DNA of 64,000 nucleotides from Persicaria tinctoria (taxonomy: Eukaryota > Streptophyta > Magnoliopsida > Caryophyllales > Polygonaceae): NCBI GenBank assembly GCA_037127255.1, contig JBANSL010000004.1, positions 31,688,467 through 31,752,466 on the forward strand, read 5' to 3'. The position numbers and the translations under genes were made by a program. Below, in pieces: positions 47,442 to 59,747 of the stretch; position 1 is the stretch's first letter; every line of letters starts with the position of its first letter. The notes under the pieces were generated by a model, which searched no databases, was not told where the DNA came from, and saw nothing but the letters and a program-made list of their open reading frames with translations.

Positions 47442-48390
47442 TCTATATCTATCTATATAAAATACTAAAACAGAGACCGTTGGAGCGACCTCGCAACCAC
47501 GGAATTTTCTGGATTAAACGGGATTATTTTTGCTCGCGTGGCGTTTTGTGGATTAAAGCCGTATTATATTTCTGGGCCACATCAATTAATAAACGAATAT
47601 AATTAGCTAAAAACTTATCTTTTTAGATCAAATAATCTATCCAATATAACTTATATCTTAATTAGGTTTTTATATAAATATTCACAGCCTTATATCTAAG
47701 TAACCTTTTTTTTTCCGATGGTGTTGTTAATTAATTATACCAAATTATAAGTATATATTCTTAGGTAATTGGACTCAGTATTACTTAATGTATGATGGAA
47801 ATTTTGTGCTTGAAATCCTTGCACCTAAATTCAACCTTTTCGTGCCATCTTCATCAAGAGATCAAGTTAGAGTTTTTATCATGATTAATCCATGTCAAAA
47901 TATTTAAAGTGAATATAATAACTGTGTGTTTCTCAAAAAAAAATACTCTTAGCCTACTGCCTACACAGCATGAATACTCTAATTAACGCTTGGCATTGAA
48001 TACTCTAATTAACTAATATATATTTCTACAAAAATACGTAGTATATGTTAATATTAAATGACATTATAGATTTTTCTGTAGTTTGTAAAAAAAAACCAAT
48101 AGATCCCCTTAATTAATATAAAAATATGTAATTAAATAAAATAATATATTTTAAACTCTATTTTACATTTTTTAAATTATTTGGTAATAAAACAACTAAG
48201 TATTTATTTATATCAACAAGATTTGTAATCTATTTATTATTGATTTTAAAATAATCTACATGTTGAACCAAATTGTATATTTTCTTTTATCTACAATAAT
48301 TTAAAATAATAATTTAATTAATAAGCATCAAATTTTGGAAAAAAAATTAATAATCTATATAGTTTTTACCCCCTTTAAATCAATCAATAT

Positions 48391-48429
<39 letters not shown>

Positions 48430-49751
48430 CAAGAGTTCCAATGAAATAAAGATTACGATGAAACGGTGAAACGAATGAATATTATGTTATATTAATATGA
48501 ATATGGCATTATGTGGATATATGAATATGTGAATATTGTGGTGTGTGGATATGAATATGGTGTTCTTCACTTTATATTATGTGGATATAAATAATAACAT
48601 ATTCTTATACCCATATTGAAATCATATTCATATTCACACAACATAATATTCATATTTATATATTCATATAACATAATATTCATATGAATATGACCCAATA
48701 TTCATTCGTTTCACCGTTACACCGTATTATGACTATTATCCATTTCATTGGAACCTTTCCCTATGTGTGTGTGTGTGTGTGTGGCGAGAGAGAGAATGTT
48801 GCATATTGATCTGAACTAAACATACTCTTAATTTAGTTTATTGTTATGAAAAGATCTAAAGATTTCAACCAAACATACTTTTAATTTAGTTCATTTAGCC
48901 AATATAGTTAGGTAGAAAACTTATTTTTTTTAGACCAAATAATCTATTCAATATAACCTTATATCTTAATTAGGTTATTTTTATTCCATGCTTAAATATT
49001 AGAGCATGTTGCTAGGGAGGATATTTTATATATTTTTTTAGCGGTTGACTTTCCATTCAATAAACTGAAAAAAATAGTTCGTGCAAAGAAAAGAGGTTGC
49101 ACATATATCTATAATAATTTTTAACAAAATAAATAAATGAATAATTTAGAATGATAGAGTGATTGTTAATTTGGTTTAGAAAAACATATAATTAATCAAT
49201 TATAATAAATGGTCTTTCTACTACATATCCTTATGGCATGTGTTATGAAATATAATTACAAAATACAAATTCATACGAATATACAAATGAAAAATAAGTT
49301 AGAAATGATGATATAGCTTTACTGAAGTATGAAGATGTTGTATATTATCTTCTCTAATCTGTTTTATTATTATTTAAATTAATATGAATTATAACAAGAC
49401 TAATGCTATATAAAATATATATACCATGTTGTAAAATTTTGTTCAATTATTTTACCTTTTACCATCAAATTTTGGTCAATATATTATTCTACATTTTTAC
49501 ATCAAATTGAATCCAATATATTTAAATATAAATATGCACCATCTTAATTTTATGATAAACTTTGAGAAGATAAATCTGTATATCATTCTATATAAAATAT
49601 ACCATGTCGTAAAATTTTAGTCGATTATTTTACCTTTTAGATCAAATTGAATATAAGATATTTAAATATAAATACATCATTAAATTTGGTGATGTAATTA
49701 CATATTATTTATTATTAAGAAGCCGCACAACGGGCGGGTACCGAATACTAG
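47442..49751 (+). mobile_element. Non-autonomous Helitron, + strand, nested
   Basis: Starts TCTATATCTATC...AATACTAAAACAGAG after A47441 and ends with CCGC...GCGG hairpin, GTACCGAATACTAG (49748-49751) and T. The first ~45 and last ~15 bases match the - strand Helitron and the orphan end at 46745-46748 (CTAG with ACCGAATACTAG on -), so all belong to one family. AT-rich, no gene. Confidence 0.6.
48397..48784. mobile_element. MITE-like element between (AT)n and (GT)n tracts
   Basis: (AT)n at 48397-48425, then AGAGTTCCAATGAAAT; on the right ATTTCATTGGAACCTTTCCC and then (GT)n to 48784. The inverted ends share TTCCAATGAAAT and CGGTGAAACGAATGAATATT over about 55 bp. The interior repeats TGAATATG words. 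Insertion within a TA/GT microsatellite recalls Micron-type elements. Confidence 0.55.
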
Positions 49752-50784
49752 TATTAAAATATTATAAATACCGTCCATAAATTATTGCTTTACATTTGGA
49801 TATATTGATTTGCTGGAAAACAAATCATATGTAATGATTATAAGATAAGATATATATCTTATATTCCGAGCAAATTTTAGCCTTTAAAAACTGATTCACC
49901 CTATATAATTTAATAAATTTTTGTTAGTGATAAAACGTTATATTGATAAAATTTCCTAGTTTATCAAAATTCATTGTTAAAAATCTTACTAAACGTTATC
50001 AAATCATACTATTATCCAATCACACTATAATTTAATGATAAAATTTAATCTATAGGTTGAATTAAGGCCAGTGCATTTAATTTCAAATTTGTATAATGTA
50101 ATTTCATTATTCTTTTTCTAATTTTTTCATAAAACAAAATTATTTTATTGCTAAACAGAGCAATATGTATAATGGATCTAATATTTGTATAAATTTGGTT
50201 TATAAATTAATTGTTACGTGAGCAATATTTAAATAAATTTGGTTTATAAATAAATTGTTTGTTAGAGATAAACACTTATTGATTTGAATTATTTCTATTG
50301 TTTAATGTGATTGTTTAAAGATAAACAAAATTATTTGGTTCATGAGCAATATTTTCATAAATTTGGTTTATAAATTAATTGTTTGTTAAAGATAAACACT
50401 TCTTGATTTGAATTATCTCTATTGGTTAATGTGGTTGTTTAATAATTTCCAATATATTTAAGACATGTCATATAAAGTCCTCATCTATTTATCTATGTGT
50501 CATATTATGTGTCTATAAACTAATAACTATAATTAATTTTTATCATCTAAACAATAAAATCTTATCATCAAAATTTATACAACCTAATATCTTAAGTGGT
50601 TATAAAACCTATCATTTTACTTTGAGTTATTTCATATAAAATTATTTTATCTTTAGTGATTAAGATTGGTTATTTTAATTTTCAAATACCATATTAACAA
50701 TAGTTCGGATCGGGTTATCAAAAAAAAAAAAAGTTTGGATAAGAGAATGGAGAGTTTGAGTGAATTGAAATTTGTTTTTTTTTT
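49752..50784. other. AT-rich stretch, nothing recognised
   Basis: Simple AT-rich DNA with a short local duplication (AAATTTGGTTTATAAATTAATTGTT... at about 50196 and again near 50355). No gene or element end was recognised. Confidence 0.5.
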
Positions 50785-52260
50785 ATAAACCGTTTGTGAC
50801 ACAACTTTGGTGACAAAAAAAAAAATGGTGACACGTTTTTTTTCGATTTTTTTTTACGAAATTAGTGTCACCACCTTTATAAGTGGTGACACCTGTCAAT
50901 GGCTTTGGTGACACATGTATGATGATAAACAAATTTTTGGTTGATAATTTTTTTTTACGAGATTAGTGTCACCGCCTTATTGCGGTCACTACCTCTATCG
51001 CTGTCACCTCCCTATCGCTGTCACCACTCCTATCGCTGTCACCACCACTCATATCGCTGTCATCACCACCTCTGTCATTGTCACCACCACCTCTATCACT
51101 TTCACCACCACCCATATTGTTGTCACCACCCTTATTGTTGTCACCACCTCTATCGCTGTCACTGCCCTATCGCTGTCACCACTCGTATCGCTGTCACCAC
51201 CACTCCTATCGCTGTCACCGCTCATATCGCTGTCACCACCCTTATTACTGTCACCACCTCTATCGTTGTCACCGCCCTATCGCTGTCACCACTCCTATCG
51301 ATGTCACCACCACTCATATCGTTGTCACCACTACTCATATCGTTGTCACCATCACTCCTATCGCTGTCACCACCCCTTATCGTTGTCACCACCACCCCTA
51401 TCACTGTCACCACCACCCATAATGTTGCCACCACCCTTATTGTTGTCACCACCTCTATCGCTGTCACCGCCCTATTGCTGTCACCACTCGTATCGCTGTC
51501 ACCACCACTCCTATCGGTGTCACCACCGCTCCTATCGATGTCACCACCCCTATTACTGTCACCACCTCTATCGTTGTCACCACCACTCCCATCGTTGTCA
51601 CCACCACTTCTATAGCTGTCACCACCACCCCTATCCCTGTCATCGGTCACCACCCCTATCGCTGTCACCGCCCCTATCGCTGTCACCGCCCTATCACTGT
51701 CACCACCACTCTTATCGTTGTCACCACCACTTATATCGATGTCACCACCACTCATATCACTGTCATCACCCCTATCGTTGTCACCACTCTTATTATCGCT
51801 GTCACCACCCTTATCGTTGTCACCACCCTTACCACTGTCAACACTCTATCGTTGTCACCACTCTTATCGTTGTCACCACCCTTATCGCTGTCACCACCCA
51901 CCCTTATCGCTGTCACCACCCCTATCCCCGTCACCAACCTATCGTCATCACCAACTCTATCGTTGTCACCACCCTTATCGCCGTCACCGCTGTCACCATC
52001 TACCTATCGTTGTCACCACCCTTATAACTGTGGTGACACTATCAGTGGTGACACCAATAAATTTTATATGTAAAATTTTTTTATATGTGAATATATAAGG
52101 GGGTGTCCGTGTCACCAATGAATTTTATAGGTAATTTTATTTTATCATAAATACAAATATCAACCTAATGAGGTGTCACCAATGCAACCTAATTGATGGA
52201 GATCCACCGCCGTCCCCCTTATTAGAGGTGATACTCTTGGTGACACATGTAATTCATGAA
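50785..52260. repeat. GTCACC minisatellite with open frames on both strands
   Basis: From about 50966 to 52030 the unit (C/T)TATCGCTGTCACCACC and variants (18-24 bp) is repeated some 50 times. Flanks on both sides carry single GGTGACAC/GTGTCACC words. Because the units lack stops, long Cys/His/Tyr/Arg or Ser/Pro/Leu frames of 224-353 codons run on + and a Gly/Asp/Ser-rich one on -. I regard these as products of the repeat, not as genes. Confidence 0.85.
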
Positions 52261-53704
52261 AAAAAAATAGTGTAATCAAACACAATACGAAAAAAAAAAT
52301 CATGAAAAATATAGTGTAATCAAACACAATATCACCGAAAAATACAATGTAATCCAACAAAGAAAGAAGTTGAAGAGTCTAGTAAAAATCAATCAAAAGT
52401 TTAAGGTCATACCATCAAGTTTGTGTAAGAGTCCAGTAAAATATTACATGGAAGTCGAATGAATCATAGTCAAGAAGTCCAACAATGCCACGTTTCAACT
52501 GCCAGTGGATCTCCATCAATTAGAGTTCTAACATGTGATTTAATTCAAGTTCATCAATCATAGCATTAATCAAGGGTAAACGGTGGCAGACAGTGGATCT
52601 CCATCAATTACAGTTCTAACAAGCAAGTAGCATGGTAGAAGTTAGGAACCATTTGCTAGAAGTAGAACTGCAGTATTGCCTGGATCACAAAGGCTCACAG
52701 TAACATGATCTAGAGCCACAAAACCGCCGTAATAGAAAGGAAATCCACCGGAAATCAAAACATTCGCAGACGACACTCGCACAACACATTCCACCAAAAA
52801 TCAATTAATTTTCCAACAAATATCGACATTGGAAATCAATTTAACAAGTAATTCAATTCAGCCTTTTTGATTGGCAAGTTCTCGAGCTGTAAAGAAAAAA
52901 ATCAGCCACCATAATTGCTCTACACAAACACAACAAAGAACCAAATTAATCCATCAGTAATTGGGAGAATTACAATGCTTTAAAACCGAATTCAATCCTA
53001 AAAACCAATCACACTAGCAGAAACCCCAAAAATCAGACTAAATCCAAACGATTAACCACAAAAAAAGCCAAAACACCTAGGAAACAAGCAAAAACCCTCA
53101 GTAATTAATAGGAAAAGCACAAGACGAAGAGGAAGAGGAGAAGGACCTGTTCGACGGGGAGAGAGTGGAAGGCGAAAGCAAGGATGAGGTGGAGGGCGAA
53201 GGATGTCAATCTGTGACCATCCCTCCCTCTCTCTCTCTCTCTGTGATATCTCCATCAGAACGCGCAACGGCAGCAAACAGACACGGTAGAGCCGGCGAAA
53301 TCGAAAGGAAATCGAATATAGGAGATCGCGCACAGACACGGTAGGGTCGGAGAGGCCGGATCTCCTCTGTCACCACCGCTTATCATAACCAGATCCGATC
53401 TCCTCTGTCACCTCTGCCATCAGATCCACCGCATCTCGTCCCTCATCACCACTGCTTTCCATAACCAGATCCGATCACGAATTTGCCGGAATCGGACTCC
53501 TGAAGATTAGCAGATTACCAGGGCGAGAGAGAAGGAATCTGGGAGACGAGGAACTCTTCGCTTCTTCGAATAGCCTTGAAGACGAGCCGTTCTTCGAACG
53601 GCGTAAACGTGTGGGGAGGCCGCCACCGTGAAGACCGGCGAGGATGAGGAAGATCGATGATTCCAACGGCGCTCCTTTCCTCCTCCTGCCTTGGAGTAGC
53701 GTCC

Positions 53705-53740
<36 letters not shown>

Positions 53741-53930
53741 AATCACCGTCAGAAAGAACGGGAGGTAGAAGTCAAACAACGGAGAGGGTGAGGATAAATT
53801 AAATAAGGGCAGGGGCATTATGGGGTTTTCAAAAAAAATTAGGACATTTAGCAAAAACTGAATTTAAGTGGACATTTTGCAAAAAAGGGTTGGCAAAATG
53901 GACATTTAGCCAAAAAATTTCTTGATTAAT
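52261..53930. mobile_element. Right part and end of a GTCACC-repeat MULE-like element
   Basis: No gene is recognised. CTGTCACC words recur at about 53368 and 53408. The block at 53838-53930 (TTAGGACATTTAGCAAAAAC..., GGACATTTTGCAAAAAAGGG, TGGACATTTAGCC) has the (G)GCAAAATGGACATTT style of the other MULE ends here and is probably its right terminus; a matching left end was not found. CT-rich tracts lie at 53221-53242 and 53705-53740. Confidence 0.4.
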
Positions 53931-54840
53931 TGATAAGATTTTATTCTTCAAATAATATGTTTAAATATTTTTTTCTAGATAAAATATTTATAAAAAAAAA
54001 ACTTAAGGTAAAATGATAAGATTTATAAGATATGAAGTTGAATATTCATACTAAAAATTAATTTAATCATTAATTAAAATGGACATACAGAATGACACTT
54101 GTCTAAATAGATGGGGCTATCGTCTAATATGACTTAAATTCATTGGATAATCATTAATTAACGTGGCAAAAAACCCGGCTCAAATTGCGTCAGAAAACGA
54201 CACGTAAGCAAATTGCACCAGAGCCCGCCACATAGGATTTCCACGCCTCTGTTTTAGTATTATATATTGATATTTGATCTAAAATACTTGATTTTTATTA
54301 TTTGTCATAATTTTTAATAAAATTTAAAAATATATAAAATATCAAAATTTTAAATAATTTTTTAAAAATAATTTCATAGAATTAGTAATAAGCATAGAGT
54401 TGTTTTTGATATTTTAATATTTTTTAGAGTTTTTATCTTCTTAAAAAATATGATGAAAGATCAAAAATCAAAAACTAAGGATCAGATGGAGTATTACACA
54501 ATACAAATAAATATAAAAGTTGATTTGAAAATGAATGATCAAGTGATTGCAATTATAAAATGTAATAAATTGAAATCTCCATAAAAAAATCATATATAAT
54601 TATAAATCAATCGGGCCAACCGGGTCACCTAGGTTACCGGGTCAATCGGGTCAAAATTACCGGGTCAATCGGGTGGAAACCCAGGTGACCCGAAAAATTA
54701 CCGGGTTTTCGGGTTCGGGTCAGAAAAAATTTCTTGTCAAAATTTCCAAGTCTTGACCCAAAATTTTCCGGGCATACGGGTCGAGTCAACCGGGTCGGGT
54801 CGGGGTTTGACAGGTCTACTTTTAACCATATCAATTAATA

Positions 54841-56250
54841 ATGATTTTTTTTTGCATAGTGTCCATTTTAGATATGATCTTTTGCAAAATGTCCATTTTT
54901 ATCAGTGTTCTAAATATCGGATATATCGGCCGATATATCGGCGATATATCGGGGATATTTAGAACACGATACGATATCGGGGTATCGGTTGGCTTATATC
55001 GGTCAACGCTATTTATCGGTCGTTGACCGATATATCGGTAAATATAGGTCAATATCGGTTGGCTTATGTCATTTTTTTATTTTTATTTATTTATTTTATT
55101 TATTTTATTTTATTTATGGAAAAAATAAAAAAAAGGCAGTCATCTGATCTGAGAAATCGGTGGTCCAACTTCCAAACCCTAGCTTGCGATTTGCGAAGAG
55201 GTGAACAACCGCGCGAGAGCTTCTTCTCCGGCTGGCATGGTGCTTCCTCTCCGGCGGGACCTGCTGCTTCCCCTCGGCGGCCAACATTTCCTCTCCGGCG
55301 GGCCCTGCTGCGTCCTCTCCGATCTACAGTGTGCGAGTGCGCTGTGTGAGTGACTTTAATTCCTTAATTAAAAATGCAGAGATAGGAATGGAAGGTTAGA
55401 GAGGGTTCAATTGAATTGAATTGAATTGAATTCAGTAGATAGGAGGGAGGGAGGAAGAAGGATGAAGAGAAAATGTGATGAGGAAGAGGATCAAACAGGG
55501 GGAATTAATTGTATATTTTAAAAAAAAATAATGACAATTAATAAATTAATTTGGGAGACGAAATTAAATAAAAAGAGGGGAGTAATTTGGGAGACATTTA
55601 CATAAGGTAGCTTTAGCTTTTATTGAGTTGTTTTTATTTTTTTTTAAGTTCATTTGGTAATTTTACAATTTAAATATTAATTTTTCATGTGTATTTTTAA
55701 ATTTTGAAGTATAAATATAATATTTATAGGTAAAAATTTGCAAATCTGATAAATCCGATATATCCCCGATATATCATTTTTACCCCCAACCGATAATACC
55801 CCGATACCCGATATTTCGACCATTGATTTTTACAAGTTCATTTAGTAAATGTTCCATTATGACATTTTTACCCCAATGCTATAGTCGTTCTCTTTTTTTT
55901 TTCCCTCTTCTTCAAGGGCAACGTCAAGTGTTTCGCTCTGATTGACTCCGTCTTACGAGCCGGGAAAATCGAATCATGGATCACTACAACGAAGGTTCTG
56001 GAGGCGATCGAAATTGACACCAAATTCAAGTGCAAGATCGCCGAATCTCAGGGTCTAGTAAGCTATATTTGCGACCTTGTGACTTCCGACCATGAACACC
56101 TAATCGAGGTAGGCATATGCCAAGGGCAATCGAAGACTCGAAGCTATGATCAGCGAAACTGAACCACATCCTTCACTCCCTAGCATCGCTCTCATGCACC
56201 TCACTGACACTGGATTACTTCTCACTTCTTCTACTGTTCTCGATTGATCT
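54841..56250 (+). pseudogene. MULE-end-like sequence and captured exon of unknown gene
   Basis: GTGTCCATTTTAGATATG..., TTTTGCAAAATGTCCATTT (54851-54900), resumed after the hAT insertion, resembles a MULE terminal repeat. At about 55922-56107 the + strand has a clean codon-like stretch (CFALIDSVLRAGKIESW..., KCKIAESQGLVSYICDLV) ending in GAG|GTAGGC, a splice donor. It recalls helical-repeat (ARM-type) proteins such as plant U-box ARM proteins, but I cannot name it. So this may be another gene-fragment carrier. Confidence 0.35.
54903..55825. mobile_element. Non-autonomous hAT-like element (923 bp)
   Basis: Left end CAGTGTTCTAAATATCGG and right end (complement) CAATGGTCGAAATATCGG are inverted, each followed by iterated GATATATCGG and GGGGTAT(TA)TCGGTTGG. 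Flanks ATTTTTAT (54895-54902) and ATTTTTAC (55826-55833) match 7 of 8, as for hAT. It contains a GC-rich patch (55150-55340), perhaps a gene piece, and (AATTG)n at about 55412. No transposase. Confidence 0.75.
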
Positions 56251-57539
56251 GGAGTTGGAAATTTAGGCTTTTTTCCTCTTTTTTTTCCTTTTAGGGAATA
56301 GTTCTATTGTGTACTTGTGTATGATGTGGGCATGTTTGGATGAACCACCTCTGCTTCTTTCCAGTCCTTGGTGTGCATAACTTTCTTTAACCCTTGCACA
56401 CCGCATTCTGAAAAAAAAAAACATAACAAAATATGTGTATTGTTTTAAACTAACTCTTTGAACAGGATCGAGCACTTCGTTTGGGTCCCTTTTACCAAAT
56501 TGGTCCAAGACTTGTAGCCCAGCTCGGCTCTCGTTTCTTGGGCCCATTTCCTTGGTCTTGATCTTTTAACCCACTTACCCTTATATATATATATATATAG
56601 GGAGTGGTTCCCTTGTGCACACTTCTTATAGTGTATCTTGTGCACAAATACCAGCCATAGATCTGAATAGATTGAATGGTCTTGATTACGCCACGTGTGT
56701 GGGTAAAAAAAATTAAAAAAAATAAAAAGCAACCTAGAAGAAGAGCGTGTATCAATGATTCTTCAAAAATCAAAACCCATCCTCTAACCCTCGTTATCCT
56801 CATCCTCTAACTCCGAGCAATTGCCGCCGCCACCGCAAAGCTTCACCGGAATCAAATACTCCATTGCCGCCGGACTTTTCGACTTGAACGACCTAGATCC
56901 AACCGGAAAAGAGGGGGCCAGAGCAAGAGCACGACACGAAGAGGAACAATTCACGATGGGCTTCTTGCGGAGTAGATCGGTGGAGCCGACGGTGCCGATG
57001 GGCGATTTGGCCTTTCCGCAACAACCCAGGATCCCAGAAACAGCAGCGTCGACCCTATCCCGGACTTCAAGGCCGTTTCCCCCGCGACCAGGCTCTCGCA
57101 AACATCATCGCCGACCCTCTCCCCGTCTCCCGGAGGCGCCCTCGCGCAATCGCACCGACTTGCACGTCAACCAAGTCGTCCACATCGCCACTCACCCAAC
57201 CGCAGAGGTCGTCCACCCAGCGGCGCCTATTCCGGTGCATCGGCGTCGATTGCGGCGGCTGGTGGTGCGTAGCAGCAGCGCAAGCGAGCGGAGGCGCTTC
57301 TCGTGTCGGCCTCTCTCCTCCGTTCAGTGAAATCGGGAATTCATCCACAGAAATTGACTCCAGCGGCCTCTCTCCTTCGTGTGACCCTAAATCCGACGGG
57401 GATACCGATTTCAAAATAGGTAAGCCACAAAATTTCTTGGTTTTGAAGTGATGAAGTTGTGATTGAATTGAATTGTAAGGCTATAATAATGAAATTACAG
57501 AGGAGAAGCAAGGTTAGAGGTGGGCTTGGCCGGCTCCTG

Positions 57540-57659
57540 GACAAGCTATGGCAACTAGCGGAAAACTTCGAGACGGTAAGTTTGAACAAGGTGCGGCGAC
57601 AAGGTAACAATGCGGCACACTTCATGGCAAAGATCAGATCTGTAGAGGAATTTGTTTGA
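57540..57659 (+). pseudogene. Fragment of a LINE-type RNase H domain
   Basis: The last 40 codons before a stop (LWQLAENFETVSLNKVRRQGN, then NAAHFMAKI) match the C-terminal VRR(E/Q)GN-AAH-LAK pattern of RNase H domains in plant LINEs and RVT_3 proteins. The rest of the domain is absent. Confidence 0.55.
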
Positions 57660-57739
57660 AGTTTCCCTTCACAAATTCCTTCTAGTTTGAATGATGTACT
57701 GTTGGTTGATTTAAATTAATCTAAGGGGTGAGTTTGCCG

Positions 57740-58170
57740 ATAAAAAAAAATAAAATTATTCGGTGAAATGGACGTAATTTTTGGCATAATGTTAAAGCAT
57801 AATAACATTATTCATAGAAATGAGAAGTTTTTTTTTTTTTTATGAATTGGGGTTTCTGAAAATTAGTATTTTTTTTTATGAATTGGGGTTTCAGAAATAT
57901 GAAACATTATTCGGTGAATTTTGAAGGGTTATTCGGTGAAATATGAAATATTATTAAAAAAAATACATTATTCAGTAGCATGCGATAAATTATTCAGTGA
58001 AATTGGTAAATTTTCATCTAAATTGGATGGAAAAAAATATAAAATAACATTATTCGGTAGAACGTGAAGTATTATTCGGTTGAATTGACAAAATTTAAAA
58101 ACATAGAAATCCGATAGAATGTGAAATATTATTCATTTATATGGAAGCAATTATTCGGTGAAATTGATGT
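57740..58170 (+). repeat. Dispersed TTATTCGGTGAAAT motif
   Basis: About nine copies or near copies within 430 bp, all on +, separated by 20-80 bp of AT-rich DNA. The spacing is irregular, so this is not a simple tandem array. Confidence 0.75.
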
Positions 58171-58939
58171 ATTTATTGGTATAATTAAGGTTGATATTGT
58201 GGTGATAAGATCAAACTAACGTGTAGAGTAAAAAAAATATAAACAAAATATAAACGGATTTATCCAAAAAAAAAAATATAGGGTTAAACTACCTATATTG
58301 TGAATTAAATTAATAGTTTGTTTTGATCTAAATCGAAATCTTTACAAATAAAATAGATATGGACAAACTATTTTTCAATTTAAATAAATAAAAGATCATG
58401 GTGGATAGATTAAGATATTAAATATTGTAAATTATAATGAAAAAAGTACTGGAATGGATGGGTACTATGAATCGATGATATGAAATATACTACTGTAGTA
58501 ATCAACACCGATTTCTTCAAAAAAAAAATTTATTGATTGGGTCCCACTCCTTCAACACAGTTCATCCCCTCCCACGATTCAACACAAATTTCTTTCTTTT
58601 TAACTACTGAGCGGGTCCCACATCGTAGAGTTCAAGTGGTGCACGCGCCCAACGCTAGAGAGTAACACTTATTTTCAGTGGGTCCCACGCATAAATTATC
58701 CAAAAAAAAGGAAAAAAGCCTTTTAATTTCAGCCATCCACTTACCCAAATCAATGGCCCAAAAACGTGCACAAAGTACACCCTAAGGGGTGTGCACAATA
58801 TACCCATTCTATATATATATTTATATAGTTATATATATAAATATAAATTTATCCGATTGACCGAATCGCTTTACCCTTTAACCCGTTTCTTTTGATCTTG
58901 GTTTATTTGGCCCGGTAGAGTGGAGTCGTTTCTTGGGTG

Positions 58940-59666
58940 TGGGTTCGTTTAGTTCCGGATGATGTGCAGTCTCGGGCGCCCTGTTGTTCGAGTTGACCGT
59001 GGCAGTGTTCGTGATTCTCGAAGATCTCTCATCTAGGTGGGGGAACGTCGTGGAACCGCACTTCCCCAGGAGACGCCTTTTCCGCTGATGAGTTTCTGCA
59101 TCTGTCTCCCCGGCGTCGAGTCGTCGTGTAATATCATCATATTCTATGTGTTTTAGAAAATAGTTTATAGTCATTTTGAAGTCATTTTTATATGGTTTGC
59201 ATGTCTTTAATATACATTTTGGTCTAGTTTCTAGAATAGATGTTTACACTCGTGTCTTTATTTGTTTTCAGGTGATTGAGAGCTTGTTCGATGCAAATTT
59301 GGAATCGCGATGGAATAAGATTCATTGAAGCCAAGTTTGAGATGTTCATGGACTCCGAAAGAGCCTTGCATAGCGGTCTCAAGTGCTAGAAATCAAGATA
59401 AGAAGAGCCCATTGTCGAACCGACATATTTCGGACAAATCCTGTTTGGAGACATCTCGGCAAAATGAGTCATTTGGGCTCCACAAAATTCGGATCGAGAT
59501 GTTCTATAGCTTGTTGGAAATCTGATTCAAAGATCTACAGTACCAACATATCGACTCGATACTTTCCTTTCCGCGTTATTTTATCGGGATATTTTATCAA
59601 TTGTTGGACGACTTTTTGGTATATTTTATTATTTTTAGGATTATTTTCACATTTTCTTTTAGGGGA

Positions 59667-59747
<81 letters not shown>

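Larger units (their letters stand above)
47226..54270 (-). mobile_element. Non-autonomous Helitron, - strand
   Basis: Read on the - strand it begins TCAATATATAATACTAAAACAGAGG after an A (5' end at 54270) and ends with the hairpin CCGCGAAGATCGCGG followed by ATAAAACTAG and a T (3' end at 47226). A|TC...CTAG|T, plus a GC hairpin about 10 bases from the end, are the classic Helitron marks. No Rep/helicase was seen. Confidence 0.55.
46980..54818. mobile_element. Possible hAT-like element containing later insertions
   Basis: Left end TAGACCTGTCAATC and right end (complement) TAGACCTGTCAAAC are inverted, each followed inward by 100-200 bp rich in CGGGT words. Flanks are CTTTTACC (46972-46979) and CTTTTAAC (54819-54826), a 7/8 match of the 8-bp size made by hAT transposases. 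No transposase was found inside. The span contains two Helitrons and a GTCACC-repeat element. The alternative is two separate hAT-derived MITEs of the same family in opposite orientation. Confidence 0.5.
56599..58810. mobile_element. Element with GTGCACA termini inserted in a TA microsatellite
   Basis: Left: (TA)n then AGGGAGTGGTTCCCTTGTGCACAC...GTGTATCTTGTGCACA. Right (complement): (TA)n then AGAATGGGTATATTGTGCACAC...GTGTACTTTGTGCAC. The two ends align at about two of three bases over 75 bp. It holds a GC-rich block (56810-57420), a LINE RNase H tail and a run of TTATTCGGTGAAAT words. No transposase is seen. It may be a Micron-like or MULE-like non-autonomous element. Confidence 0.6.

Noticed and set aside
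50966..52027. 353-codon open frame on + and 177-codon frame on -
   Set aside because: Both are translations of a stop-free minisatellite unit; frames shift with unit length and there is no domain.
54481..54497. GGATCAGATGGAGTATTA as a Stowaway end
   Set aside because: Too diverged and no partner terminus found.
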